Positions 1 through 8,865 of a stretch of DNA of 64,000 nt are shown here, piece by piece; within the stretch, counting starts at the first letter, position 1, and each line of letters starts with the position of its first letter. A program made the position numbers and the translations under genes. This stretch comes from JAFEBO01 sp050730655 (GTDB lineage: Bacteria; Planctomycetota; Phycisphaerae; Phycisphaerales; UBA1924). Below the pieces are notes generated by a model. It made no database searches and was not told the DNA's origin. It saw only the letters and a program-made list of their open reading frames with translations. The stretch spans positions 1 to 64,000 of the forward strand of contig JBOHNL010000021.1 in the NCBI GenBank assembly GCA_050730655.1, read 5' to 3'.

Positions 1-25
1 GCCAGACACGCAGTGTCTGGCAACG
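1..25. repeat. Short palindrome, copy 1 of a dispersed hairpin
   Basis: A perfect 9-bp stem (positions 1-9 with 13-21) closes a 3-nt loop and is followed by AACG. A second copy lies at 25024-25048: the outer six stem pairs and the AACG tail are identical, while the inner three pairs differ but still pair (CAC/GTG here, TGT/ACA there). A second small stem (40-46 with 54-60, loop of 7) follows. The paired changes suggest selection on the hairpin itself. No gene is visible in 1-378. Confidence 0.6.
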
Positions 26-83
26 GCCGCCCACTCTCTCTCGCCCGTGACTTGGGCGAGCGTCAGGTAGACAACCGCCGCGG

Positions 84-116
84 CACCCTTCGCTGCGCTT
101 GGGCTCGTACGGTCAG
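84..116 (+). repeat. Dispersed intergenic repeat, copy A
   Basis: The stretch 91-116 (core GCTGCGCTTGGGCTCGTACG) is found exactly, 26 bases long, on the minus strand near 14931-14957, and in a diverged form at 16306-16334. All copies lie between genes. It looks like a short non-coding REP-like element; function unknown. Confidence 0.55.
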
Positions 117-378
117 TCGCTGGCGGCATCGATGACTTTTTCGAGAACGGCCGTTTCAAGAGAAGCTCGATCAGAGGTGCTTTGAGTTGCAGGGTTTGCC
201 GCCGCGCGTCCGGCGGGAACGTTGAACGCAAGTAGCGCGGCAGTCGGTCTGTTCGACGGGGCGAAATAGCATTCGCCGGACTCAGTGCGAGTCTGCATTG
301 CTCTTCGCGATGCGCATCCATCGCAGGAATCGTCCACGCTTGCGCCGCGTTTGCTCCACTTTGGTCTTGAGAACACAC

Positions 379-1905
379 ATGCCCAATACCAGTTTGCTCC
401 GGTCGCATGCCTTTCTTCTCGCGTTCGCGTTCTCTCTGTTGCACAGTTTCGGTGGACTCGCCCAGTCCGGTCAACCGGGCCCCTTCACCGATTCCCCCAA
501 TGTCCCCGACACCCCTGCTTTCACCCGCGCCCGCGAAGTAATGGACCTCATCAACAAATCCGACTCCGCGGCGTACCTCCTCTACATCCAAAGCTCCTTC
601 GCCCCATCACTCCGCGACTCGATCCCGCCCGGCTCTCACGCCGCCGCGTACAACGATCTCGTTTCCAGCGCGGGCAAGCTCACGCTTCACGGAGCCCGTA
701 CGTACAACCCCGCTCTCCCCGAGACCAACGCCGCGCTCATCGTCCGCACCGGAATCTCCGAACAGTGGCTCGGCATCATCCTCAAAGTGGAAGACGCACC
801 TCCTTACAAGATCACAAGCCTTGCCTTCAACCGCGCCCGCACGCCCACCGACGTTCCCAAACTCGAAACGCTCGCCGACGAACAAATCGCCCAAGAGCTT
901 CGCGCCTACGTCGAACGCCTCGCCGCCCAAGACACCTTCAGCGGCACAGTTCTCTTCGCGAAAGACGGCAAACCCCTCCTCACGCTCGCCGTCGGGCAGG
1001 CCAACCGCGACTTCAACGTCCCTAACACGATCGACACCAAGTTCAACCTCGGCTCGATGAACAAGATGTTCACGTCCGTCGCGATCCTCCAGCTCGCCGA
1101 GCAAAACAAACTCTCGCTCGATGACCGCCTCGCGAAATTCCTCGACACTTCCTGGCTGAGTCAAGACATTCTCGATCGCGTCACGATCCGACAGCTTCTC
1201 AGCCACACCTCCGGCCTGGGTTCTTACTTCAACGAAATCTTCGAGCGCACCAGCCGCGCTCACTTCCGCGTCGTCGACGACTACAAGCCTCTCGTCGTCA
1301 CCGAAACCCTCGCATTCGAACCCGGGACCCAGCAGCGCTACAGCAACACCGGCATGCTCATCGCCGGTGCAATCATCGAAAAAGCAAGCGGAACAGACTA
1401 CTTCGACTACATCCGCCAGCACGTCTCCGGCCCCGCCTCCCCCACCGGCATGACGAGCACCGATTGCTACCAGCTCGACCGCGTCAACAAGAACCTCGCC
1501 GTCGGCTACGAGCGTCTCTCCGGTTCCCACCCAACCGAGTACTTCAACAACATCTTCGCCCACGTCTTCCGAGGCGGCCCCGCTGGCGGCGGCTACTCAA
1601 CTGTCACCGATCTCCTTCGCTTCGATCAAGCGCTCCGCGCCGGCAAGCTGCTCAACACAGATTCTCTTGCCGCGGCATGGACGCGCGTCGATGTCCCGCG
1701 GTCCTTCAACTACGGCCTGGGCTTCTTCGTCGAGCAATCACCCGCTGGCCGCATCGTCGGCCACGGAGGCGACTTTGCCGGCATCAGCGCCCAACTCCGT
1801 ATGTACCTCGACACCGGCTACACCGTCGCCATCCTCTCCAACTACGACGGCGCCGCTCCACTCGTCGAAGCCAAAGCACGCGAACTGATCACGCAAGGCC
1901 GCTAA
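379..1905 (+). CDS. Exported serine hydrolase, beta-lactamase class C / penicillin-binding-like
   Basis: A 508-aa protein of the class C beta-lactamase-like superfamily (PF00144), which includes esterases, D-aminopeptidases and penicillin-binding proteins, so the substrate cannot be fixed. The three active-site motifs are visible: S-M-N-K (S226, SxxK), Y-S-N (Y321) and H-G-G (H462, replacing KTG). The first ~200 residues are a separate region of unknown role. The start at 379 is preferred over the upstream in-frame ATG at 298 because it begins directly with a signal peptide (MPNTSLLRSH, then a hydrophobic stretch ending near LAQS). It stands alone with no obvious operon partner. Confidence 0.85.
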   Translation: MPNTSLLRSHAFLLAFAFSLLHSFGGLAQSGQPGPFTDSPNVPDTPAFTRAREVMDLINKSDSAAYLLYIQSSFAPSLRDSIPPGSHAAAYNDLVSSAGKLTLHGARTYNPALPETNAALIVRTGISEQWLGIILKVEDAPPYKITSLAFNRARTPTDVPKLETLADEQIAQELRAYVERLAAQDTFSGTVLFAKDGKPLLTLAVGQANRDFNVPNTIDTKFNLGSMNKMFTSVAILQLAEQNKLSLDDRLAKFLDTSWLSQDILDRVTIRQLLSHTSGLGSYFNEIFERTSRAHFRVVDDYKPLVVTETLAFEPGTQQRYSNTGMLIAGAIIEKASGTDYFDYIRQHVSGPASPTGMTSTDCYQLDRVNKNLAVGYERLSGSHPTEYFNNIFAHVFRGGPAGGGYSTVTDLLRFDQALRAGKLLNTDSLAAAWTRVDVPRSFNYGLGFFVEQSPAGRIVGHGGDFAGISAQLRMYLDTGYTVAILSNYDGAAPLVEAKARELITQGR

Positions 1906-2298
1906 AGGCTCCCGGCCGACGAGCCCGGCCCGCCGGTGTCTTCGTCTTTGCGTTCTGCAGGGGGATACATGGTGCGCCGTCCGCCCAAGGGCATCGGCGA
2001 AGGGGACCGTGTGTACGGGATGTAACGCCCACGTGAAACCGCGATTTGAGCGTTTGGCATGTTTGGACAGCACCGCGCCAGAGTGTTCACCTCAGCCCCC
2101 ACCCCAGCGAAGGCCGTTCCCTCCGTGGAGGCAAGGTCTGTGTCACGCGCCACAACGCGTCGAGTAGGTTCTGAAACGAACAGAGAAGGCAAAGCTCCCT
2201 GCCACCCGCCCGCAAAATCATGTCTGGTTTTTGGCTCGCGCGTGGTAGCCTGCACCACTGATCCTTCAGACTTTGCCTTGTCACAAAAGGAGTCGCCG
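1906..2298. other. Intergenic stretch, no gene seen
   Basis: Open frames here are not convincing. The 15-mer TGCCACCCGCCCGCA at 2200-2214 recurs at 6162-6176, also 40-90 bases before a start codon, so it may be part of a promoter or upstream element; this is only an observation. AAAAGGA at 2285-2291 is a Shine-Dalgarno for the next gene. Confidence 0.4.
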
Positions 2299-3444
2299 AT
2301 GAACCGCTCGACATGCTCGTTCAGCCGGGCGCTGATTGCATTTGTCGTGTTTGCCTCAGGCTGGGCCGCTGCGCATGCGCAGAGCACGGCGTTCACATAC
2401 CAGGGAAGACTCGAGAGCGCCGGCTCGCCCGCGAACGGGCTGTTTGATTTGCAGTTCCGTCTCTTCGACGCGGCAACCGTGGGGACGCAGGTCGGCCCCA
2501 CGCTCTGCTTGGCCAACACAACCGTTGACGCGGGTGTGCTGACCGTTCAACTCGACTTTGGTGCGCAGTTCGCATCCACCGCGCTTCGGTACATAGAGAT
2601 CCAGGCCCGGCCCAGTACCGGTCTCGCCTGCGCCAACGCGACCGGCTTCATCGTGCTGAGTCCCCGCCAGCAGGTCACGGTCGCGCCCCGCGCCTCGATG
2701 GCCAATACCGCGTTTGGGCTCAGCGCCCCGGATGGCTCGCCCGCTCAGGCCTTGTCGGTGGACAACTCGGGCAACATCGGCATCGGAACCGCCGCGCCCC
2801 TTGGCATTCTCGATGTACGAACGGGGACAGGCGCCTACGTCCGCATTGACTCCACCAACGGCGACCTCCACACCAACGGCGGCACCGACGGCTTCTTTGG
2901 CCTGTACAACGAGGGTCTTTCAACCGGCCGCACCGAATTCATCTGGAACACAACAGTCAACATGGGCATCGCCAACAGCGGCGGATGGGTTGGAATCGGG
3001 ACCACGCCCGTGTCGGGGACCAAACTGACCGTCTCGGGCAACTCCTCCATTTCGGGCACGCTGGGCGTTGGCACCGCTTCGCCGGGCGCCAAGCTCGATG
3101 TCCGTGGTGATATCAAGCTCGGATCCGCGGGCCAGTTCTTTGCGCCCGCGGGCGAGGAAAACCTGCGCATCGTCCGCGGCGTGGTGGACGCCGCCGGGAA
3201 CAAAATTGTGGGCGCCGGCTTCATAGTCGTGCATGATGCGCCCGTCGGCTATTACCACATCACCTTCACGACTCCATTTTCCGCCCCTCCCGCCGTGACC
3301 ATCACGGTCGATGCCAGCAGCCTTGTCTTTGGCTACGCCATGACCGATGGCGTCAACGCGGGAGAATTTGAGTTGCTCTTGAGAGAGGATGGGGCCCATC
3401 AGATGAACGCGCCATTCCACTTCATCGCGATCGGACCAAGGTAA
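2299..3444 (+). CDS. Exported tail-fibre/adhesin-like protein
   Basis: A 381-aa protein beginning with a signal peptide (hydrophobic core ALIAFVVFASGWAAAHA, then QS). Residues ~30-130 carry the F-x-Y-Q-G-R-L ... F-D-L-Q-F-R-L-F-D pattern common in large secreted proteins of Planctomycetota and Verrucomicrobia. The middle has repeated 'IGIGTxxP...LDV' units (around 158-175, 238-245 and 260-275) as in phage tail-fibre and trimeric adhesin stalks. The C-terminus is a beta-rich head of ~100 residues. The start with AAAAGGA 8 nt upstream is chosen over longer in-frame starts. Likely a surface or secreted structural protein; partner unknown. Confidence 0.75.
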   Translation: MNRSTCSFSRALIAFVVFASGWAAAHAQSTAFTYQGRLESAGSPANGLFDLQFRLFDAATVGTQVGPTLCLANTTVDAGVLTVQLDFGAQFASTALRYIEIQARPSTGLACANATGFIVLSPRQQVTVAPRASMANTAFGLSAPDGSPAQALSVDNSGNIGIGTAAPLGILDVRTGTGAYVRIDSTNGDLHTNGGTDGFFGLYNEGLSTGRTEFIWNTTVNMGIANSGGWVGIGTTPVSGTKLTVSGNSSISGTLGVGTASPGAKLDVRGDIKLGSAGQFFAPAGEENLRIVRGVVDAAGNKIVGAGFIVVHDAPVGYYHITFTTPFSAPPAVTITVDASSLVFGYAMTDGVNAGEFELLLREDGAHQMNAPFHFIAIGPR

Positions 3445-3796
3445 GGTCATCCGCCCCGTATCCGATAAACTTGGCGATGCTTGCCCGCAGCGCGGCAAGA
3501 GCGATACATGGACGCTGATCGATGGCTTCGTGTGGGAGCCGGGCGATTCGGTCACGCATATGGATGAGAGTTTCGGCGGGTGGTCCGCCGCAGTTTCCCG
3601 CCCGAGCCTCAATCGCCGAAACGAAGTGCCACTCAAGGTTCCTCCGTGAGTGGTGCGGAAGTCCTCGGACTGCCGTTGAATATCTGATTTTCCGACGATT
3701 TCCTTCCTGACGAAGGTTGTCAATTCGACCCGTCTCTCCATCCCGCACCACTCGCGCCGAGCCGCGAGTGGTGGCACGTTGAGTCGGGCCACCTGC
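3445..3796. other. Intergenic stretch with an 11-bp inverted repeat
   Basis: Between two convergent genes. A perfect 11-bp stem (3746-3756 with 3763-3773, 6-nt loop) lies close to the end of the minus-strand gene at 3797. No T-run follows on either strand, so it is not a classic intrinsic terminator, though it could act as a transcript end. No convincing gene is seen. Confidence 0.45.
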
Positions 3797-4270
3797 CTAC
3801 TGAGCGCGAACCGCGGCCTCTATCTTGGCGACATCGATCTTTCCCATTTTCATCATGGCCTCGAATGCTCGCTTGGCCACGTCCCCACCCTTGGCCATGG
3901 CTTCGGTCAGGACGCGCGGGGTGATTTGCCAGGACAGGCCCCACTTGTCTTTGCACCAACCGCACTGGCTTTCTTTGCCGCCGTTGTTGACGATCGCGTT
4001 CCAGTAGCGGTCGGTCTCGGCCTGGTCTTCGGTGGCGATCTGGAACGAAAACGCCTCGGATTGCTTGAACGCGTCGCCGCCGTTGATACCGATGCAGGGG
4101 ATGCCGCAGACGGTGAATTCAACGGTCAGGATGTTTCCCGCTTTGCCGCCGGGAAAATCGGATGGCGCCGGGTGTACCTTGCCGACCATGCTGTTCGGAA
4201 ATGTCTTGGCGTAGAAGCTGGCGGCATCTTCCGCGCCGTGTTGGTACCACAGACAGATTGTGTTCTTCAT
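3797..4270 (-). CDS. PhnB-like VOC family protein
   Basis: 157 aa, the usual length of the PhnB / '3-demethylubiquinone-9 3-methyltransferase' (PF06983) branch of the vicinal oxygen chelate fold. It opens with the family pattern L-W-Y-Q-H-G-A-E-D-A-A-x-F-Y, continues with V-E-F-T-V-C-G and ends with the W-G-L-S-W-Q-I-x-P-R-V-L segment. Despite the family name these are not shown to be methyltransferases, and the substrate is unknown. The start is backed by AAGAAAGG upstream; a longer in-frame start (4429) has no family similarity. Confidence 0.85.
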   Translation of the reverse strand: MKNTICLWYQHGAEDAASFYAKTFPNSMVGKVHPAPSDFPGGKAGNILTVEFTVCGIPCIGINGGDAFKQSEAFSFQIATEDQAETDRYWNAIVNNGGKESQCGWCKDKWGLSWQITPRVLTEAMAKGGDVAKRAFEAMMKMGKIDVAKIEAAVRAQ

Positions 4271-4488
4271 CTTGCGTGCCTTTCTTAGCGTAGAACGCGG
4301 GACAGTTCGAGAATCTGATGGAGTTCCCTCCCCCAAATTCGAATGCCTGCCAAGCACGCCCATTCCAAGCAACCCACATCGGAGCAATTGCACGGAAGAC
4401 CAAGATGTCACAACACAGAAACACGACACAGAAAGTAGATCTACGACTCACGACTCCGTCCGGCAGCGGGCTTCAGCCGCGTTTGCCC

Positions 4489-4710
4489 CTAATTGTTCTT
4501 GGCGTTTGCTGCGGCGTGATCGATGTTCTGGCCTGTCTCTTCCAGATCCTTACCGAACCCCTGCGTGGCATTGCAGCCGCTGACGATGATGGCGAACGTG
4601 GCGGCAGCCGCGAGCGCGGCGAAACACGCGGGGCGGCGCGTGCTCGAAATTTCAGTCTGCGGCGCTTGCGGGACGAGGGTGGACGACGTTTCGTTGGTAT
4701 TGATATTCAC
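4489..4710 (-). CDS. Entericidin-like small lipoprotein
   Basis: Short lipoprotein. The C-terminal ~45 residues have a hydrophobic segment ending in the lipobox V-S-G-C, then N-A-T-Q-G-F-G-K-D-L-E-E-T-G-Q-N-I, which matches the entericidin EcnA/EcnB pattern (C-N-T-x-x-G-x-G-x-D). Entericidins are small membrane lipoproteins linked to stress and programmed lysis; no function is shown here. The start is uncertain: the GTG at 4710 gives 73 aa with an unusually long N-region before the signal; an ATG at 4914 would be longer still. Confidence 0.65.
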   Translation of the reverse strand: MNINTNETSSTLVPQAPQTEISSTRRPACFAALAAAATFAIIVSGCNATQGFGKDLEETGQNIDHAAANAKNN

Positions 4711-4989
4711 ACCCTCATGTTCCCTTACGGTAATCCAGAATTCGTGAACCTCGCCTAAAACAATTATTATTCTGAGGCGCGCCCGGCAATCGTTCGCATG
4801 GGCGAGGTGTTTGGTGGGTGAGAATGGTTGACCTGCCGGCGATGCGGCGACGCTTGCGGCGGGTTCTGGCTGGATGTTCTCGAGAGGCCTTGACAGAATG
4901 CTGGCCCGGCCCATATACTCAAATTCATTGAGTACTCGCTACTCTTGAGCGTTTGTCTCGAGTGTTTGCATGGGGCCCGGAGTCTCGTC

Positions 4990-5616
4990 ATGTCCCAACC
5001 AGAATTTGATCGCGTCAAAGGGGATCTCGCCATCATCCAGCGAGCGATGGCACTGCGGGTTTCCTTCGGCAGGGAGATGGTCGTCTTTGGCGTTGTGCTC
5101 GGCGCCGGCGCGGCGATCGCTTCGGGTATCAGTCTTTGGAGCGACCGGGATGTGTATCAACTCGGCGCGTTTGCCGCGATCTCGATGCTGTGCGTCGTCT
5201 GGCTCTACCACCACTCGCGCCGCGTCGAAAGCCTCGGCCACGAAACCAAGCTTCAGGTCGGCCTGTCGATCGCGGTGTATGCGGCGGTCATCGGCGCTGC
5301 GGCGGGCTACTGGATGGCGGCAGCCGCGGGGCCTGCGCTCGGCGCGGCACGCACGGCGGGGCTTTATGCCGCGGCGGTCGGATATGTGGTGATCTTTCTT
5401 GTGATCCTGTTGCTCAACGCGCTCAAAAGCCGGGAGCGGTATTACTGCCTCGGGCTTGCCGCGGCACTTCTTCTCGTCGGGCTCCTCATCCCGATCGTCG
5501 ATCGCCGGTTTGCCTATCCAATCGCGCACGGCTGCATGGCGATCGGCGCACTTGCCGCGGCGATTCTCCAGTCGTACCAACTGAATCAGGCGGGAAAGCT
5601 CGATGGCGCCGATTGA
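4990..5616 (+). CDS. Multi-pass membrane protein of unknown function
   Basis: 208 aa. After a ~25-residue soluble N-terminus (MSQPEFDRVKGDLAIIQRAM) there are about six hydrophobic segments (near 25-45, 55-70, 85-105, 115-140, 150-170, 175-195). No catalytic motif is seen. It overlaps the following winged-helix gene by 14 bases, so the two are probably translated together; such small membrane protein/regulator pairs are common. Start 4990 is preferred to 4945 because it fits the helical N-terminus. Confidence 0.7.
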   Translation: MSQPEFDRVKGDLAIIQRAMALRVSFGREMVVFGVVLGAGAAIASGISLWSDRDVYQLGAFAAISMLCVVWLYHHSRRVESLGHETKLQVGLSIAVYAAVIGAAAGYWMAAAAGPALGAARTAGLYAAAVGYVVIFLVILLLNALKSRERYYCLGLAAALLLVGLLIPIVDRRFAYPIAHGCMAIGALAAAILQSYQLNQAGKLDGAD

Positions 5617-5920
5617 TTTCAACGGCCTTGATACCACCGTGCACGGCCCGTTGCGGCTGGGCGTGCTCACCGCGCTCAAGCTCGATGGACCGCACGATTT
5701 CACAACGCTCAAAAAGCGCCTCGATGCCGCGGACGGCAGCCTCGCGCTGCAGATGCAGAAGCTCGAAGAAGCGGAGTACGTGAGCGCGGAAAAAGCTTTC
5801 ATCGGGCGGCGTCCGCGAACGACATACAAGTTGACTAGGAAGGGGCACGCCGCGCTCTCACACTACCTCGACACCCTTCAAAAGCTCCTGGCACATATGG
5901 ATTGGAAACCCAAGTCCTGA
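5603..5920 (+). CDS. Winged-helix transcriptional regulator (MarR/PadR-like)
   Basis: 105 aa, a single winged helix-turn-helix domain of the PF13601 (HTH_34) type: recognition-helix region D-F-T-T-L-K-K-R-L-D-A-A-D-G-S-L-A-L-Q-M-Q-K-L-E-E-A, then the wing G-R-R-P-R-T-T-Y-K-L-T-R-K-G. It overlaps the upstream membrane-protein gene by 14 bases and probably controls that gene or acts with it. Confidence 0.82.
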   Translation: MAPIDFNGLDTTVHGPLRLGVLTALKLDGPHDFTTLKKRLDAADGSLALQMQKLEEAEYVSAEKAFIGRRPRTTYKLTRKGHAALSHYLDTLQKLLAHMDWKPKS

Positions 5921-6214
5921 CCGCTTGCGGCGGGCGGGCGGCACCCGCGGCCAACAATCAAAGCAAAGCGTGCCGACAGATTGAGCATCGCGCGGCGACA
6001 CCGCCGCCAATCGATGAAGTGAACATCGTGGCCTCCTTCCGTCTGTTTGCTGCAGCACAACAAACATCGGCACGGAGGCCGCGCGGACTCGCGCCATGCG
6101 TAAACCCACGCCAGAAGCGCACTTACGAAACAGGATTGCGTGAGGAGTTCACGGCGTTGAGTGCCACCCGCCCGCAGAACGCGATAAGATGTCACATTCT
6201 TCCGGGGTGCATCT

Positions 6215-7519
6215 ATGCCGAATCCAAATGCTTTGTATACGAAAGCGCTGGCCGCCAAAGAGGTAGCAATCAAGCTCGCTGCGGTCGCTGCTGACGTTTT
6301 CCCGACAGACAACATGACACTTCAAGTGGGTGCAGCAATTGATGGCATCCGCTTTTCGACGACGATGCCGGGCAGCCAACTTTCGGAAGGGCCCGACCTT
6401 GCCAAGTTTCTTGAAACCCTCAAAGAGATGCCGACCCTGCAATGTGCTTCTGCGTCGGTAGAAATGCAACACAACAGCCAGCTTGCGTTGAACTATTCGA
6501 CACCAGACGGACTTGTAGGAGAGCTCACCGTTCGGAGCAGCGGGGATCGCAAACGTGCAATTCCGTTTCTCAAGAGCATCAAGAAGCACTTTCACGCGAC
6601 TTCCTATCAAGACCTCATTCGCTCTTCCGCTCCGACTGCAGACCAAGCGGCACTACTCATTCGTGAACGGTCCGTTGCCGATCTCAATGAGTCGTTGCAA
6701 AAGATGCAGGATTTTCTCACCGACCTCTACAAACGCGAAGCCGACCTTCGACAGAAACTTCAGTCGGAAATGGAAGCCTCGCATCGTGCTCGCACGGACG
6801 ATCTGGAAAAAGAGTATCGAGATAGGCAGGCTTTGCTCGACAAGCGCAAGCAAGAAACGGAGGATGCAGACGCAAAGCGAGAGAAGGCATTTCAAGAGCG
6901 CGTGGCAGAATTTGAAACGAAGGAATCAAAATACGTTCGACGTGAATTGCTCAAGCAGACGCTGAACGTGGTCACGGGATTAGAAACCATGTCGCTTAGT
7001 GATGCGACCGGTGAGAAGCGTCGCTGGATCCACGGCTTTTCGTGGCTTTTGATTGTTGCGAGCGGAACTCTGGCTGGCTTTGCCGCGGCAAGGGTCTTGC
7101 AAGCCGAACAAGCAGACTGGCATTATCTAGCGTTGTTGTCGGGCAGCTTCGTGACCTTTGTCGCCTCGTTGGTGTACTACCTCAAGTGGAATGACCGGTG
7201 GTTTCGCGAGCACGCGGACGGCGAATTTTCCGCGAAGAGATATAAGGCCGACATGCTTCGCGCTTCTTGGATTGCTGAACTGATTCAGGAATGGGCGCAA
7301 CAAGGCAAGGGCGACCTTCCTCCGGAATTGCTGTCGGCATTTACACGAAGCATGTTCCGTGATGCGGGGCCCTCACAAGTGAGCGAGCACCCGGTTGATG
7401 ACATCACGGCACTGATCAAACGCGCGACCCGGGTGGATATCGGCAAGGGCCTTTTTTCTGTGACAGCAAGCCCATTACTACGACGGGCTCATGCAGACAG
7501 TCCCTCGAGCGATTCGTAA
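6215..7519 (+). CDS. Coiled-coil membrane protein, unknown
   Basis: 434 aa. Residues 1-140 form a soluble domain of unknown type. About 150-245 is a strongly charged coiled coil rich in E, K, R and Q. Two transmembrane helices follow (near 273-293 and 302-324), then a cytoplasmic tail of ~110 residues. No enzymatic motif is seen. A possible leader element (15-mer at 6162-6176) lies ~40 bases upstream. It opens an accessory region with less regular codon use than its neighbours. The domain order recalls sensor/scaffold proteins, but no function is assigned. Confidence 0.65.
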   Translation: MPNPNALYTKALAAKEVAIKLAAVAADVFPTDNMTLQVGAAIDGIRFSTTMPGSQLSEGPDLAKFLETLKEMPTLQCASASVEMQHNSQLALNYSTPDGLVGELTVRSSGDRKRAIPFLKSIKKHFHATSYQDLIRSSAPTADQAALLIRERSVADLNESLQKMQDFLTDLYKREADLRQKLQSEMEASHRARTDDLEKEYRDRQALLDKRKQETEDADAKREKAFQERVAEFETKESKYVRRELLKQTLNVVTGLETMSLSDATGEKRRWIHGFSWLLIVASGTLAGFAAARVLQAEQADWHYLALLSGSFVTFVASLVYYLKWNDRWFREHADGEFSAKRYKADMLRASWIAELIQEWAQQGKGDLPPELLSAFTRSMFRDAGPSQVSEHPVDDITALIKRATRVDIGKGLFSVTASPLLRRAHADSPSSDS

Positions 7520-7675
7520 CGGATACTTGGCGTAGATCTGCACGCTCTAGCGGTGGTAATCCAATCCCACGAACACAGGTACGTTCTCCATGCCTGTTGC
7601 TCCTTGATGGGAGTGCTATGTCCCACCGGGATCGTTCCCCGGCAAGAGCAGCTGGCATTCATACCCATCGCACCA

Positions 7676-8566
7676 TCAACTGCTGCGCGGATCGGTGGCC
7701 CAATTCACGCGACCAACGTCTGTAGTGAGCGAACCGTTCCGAGCAGCAGGATTCCGTTGCAAGCAGTCTTCAACAAAAGCAAATGACCCGCTACGGTCGA
7801 ACACAAACCGGTTACTCATGACCACTTGGTAGGTGTTTAGGCTGAGAACTTCCTCTGGAGTCGATTCCTGAACCTCATCCAAGACAAAACCATTCTTGAC
7901 TTGTCTTGTGCCTGGAATCCAGAACTTCTGTTCCGGAAACAACAGCAAACAATGAACTGGGGAAATTGGCATGTGAATCGTGGTAGAACGAAATGCATCG
8001 GCAAATCCACGAATCTGTTCGCCTCGATGGGCCGTGAACCCCAGCGGGTGATCTGAAAAAAGATACTCGTTTTCATGAGGTGCAATTCGCAATGTCCACA
8101 GTTTTTCTCGAACCAACGCGGCAGCCTCGTTAATTCGCTTGACATCCGTGAGAAGCGGAGTTGTCCGGCGCGGGATTAGAACGCTGTCGCCATCTGCCCC
8201 AAGCACGCGCTGCGTCGAAGAGAAAAAACTCGGGGTTCTGACAGCTTGAACGACCATGAACAATGCCGCGTTGTGAACGTCCTTCAAATCCATGGAACGC
8301 AATGAGTTGTCGCTGCATATCCGGGCGAACACCAACGACGCGGCAGATTCCAACTTCGAAAGAAGGGCTTCCATCGCCCCCGCTTCTACCAGCACCTCGT
8401 AGTAGTCTGATTGCGTGGCCGTATCCCGGACGTTCTGCTTACGAGCTTGGCCGCGCAATTTGTCGTATACCCACATTTGTGTTCGCGGTTCATCTGTAGC
8501 CCACTCACGAAGCAGAAATTGAGGTACGAAATGCTGTTTGCGAGGTGTTGGCTTCTGGACGTCCAT
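7676..8566 (-). CDS. DUF4238 domain-containing protein
   Basis: 296 aa. The N-terminal pattern P-R-K-Q-H-F-V-P-Q-F-L-L-R-E-W-A and the V-Y-D-K ... D-Y-Y-E segment are diagnostic of DUF4238 (PF14022). Members are scattered across bacteria, often in accessory or defence regions, and have no settled biochemical role. It is flanked by unknown accessory genes with no overlap. Confidence 0.82.
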   Translation of the reverse strand: MDVQKPTPRKQHFVPQFLLREWATDEPRTQMWVYDKLRGQARKQNVRDTATQSDYYEVLVEAGAMEALLSKLESAASLVFARICSDNSLRSMDLKDVHNAALFMVVQAVRTPSFFSSTQRVLGADGDSVLIPRRTTPLLTDVKRINEAAALVREKLWTLRIAPHENEYLFSDHPLGFTAHRGEQIRGFADAFRSTTIHMPISPVHCLLLFPEQKFWIPGTRQVKNGFVLDEVQESTPEEVLSLNTYQVVMSNRFVFDRSGSFAFVEDCLQRNPAARNGSLTTDVGRVNWATDPRSS

Positions 8567-8661
8567 GACTTTGAATCTCAGTGAGTGACCCGGACAGGGT
8601 ACAGGCGCTATGGCTTAGGACATCGCTTGACACCACAATTACAGCCTTCTAAGCTGCCACT

Positions 8662-8838
8662 ATGCTGCTCGATCTCTTGGTCGGTGCCCTTGGAAATTTT
8701 CTTGGTGCATTGTTGTTTGAATCACGAACGGCCATCGCCCGCGGCGCGGGTGTATCGCTGATTTGCGTTGGAACAGAACTGATCTCACTTGGAGAGCGAT
8801 TACGCTCTCTCGGGGGCAGCTTAATGTTGTCTTGCTAG
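8662..8838 (+). CDS. Small hypothetical protein (58 aa)
   Basis: A complete ATG-to-TAG frame that reads MLLDLLVGALGNFLGALLFE at the start, a plausible amphipathic or short membrane helix, then a charged middle and a helical tail. It sits in an otherwise empty 300-base gap between two minus-strand genes. No Shine-Dalgarno is clear. Supported only by its reading frame and composition. Confidence 0.35.
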   Translation: MLLDLLVGALGNFLGALLFESRTAIARGAGVSLICVGTELISLGERLRSLGGSLMLSC

Positions 8839-8865
8839 AGCGCATTTTCGGATTCAAAATCGAGG

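Noticed and set aside
607..1563. Long minus-strand frame opposite the serine hydrolase
   Set aside because: Shadow frame from high GC; the plus strand carries all three active-site motifs.
3746..3773. Intrinsic terminator
   Set aside because: Perfect stem but no T-run on either strand; kept only as an inverted repeat.
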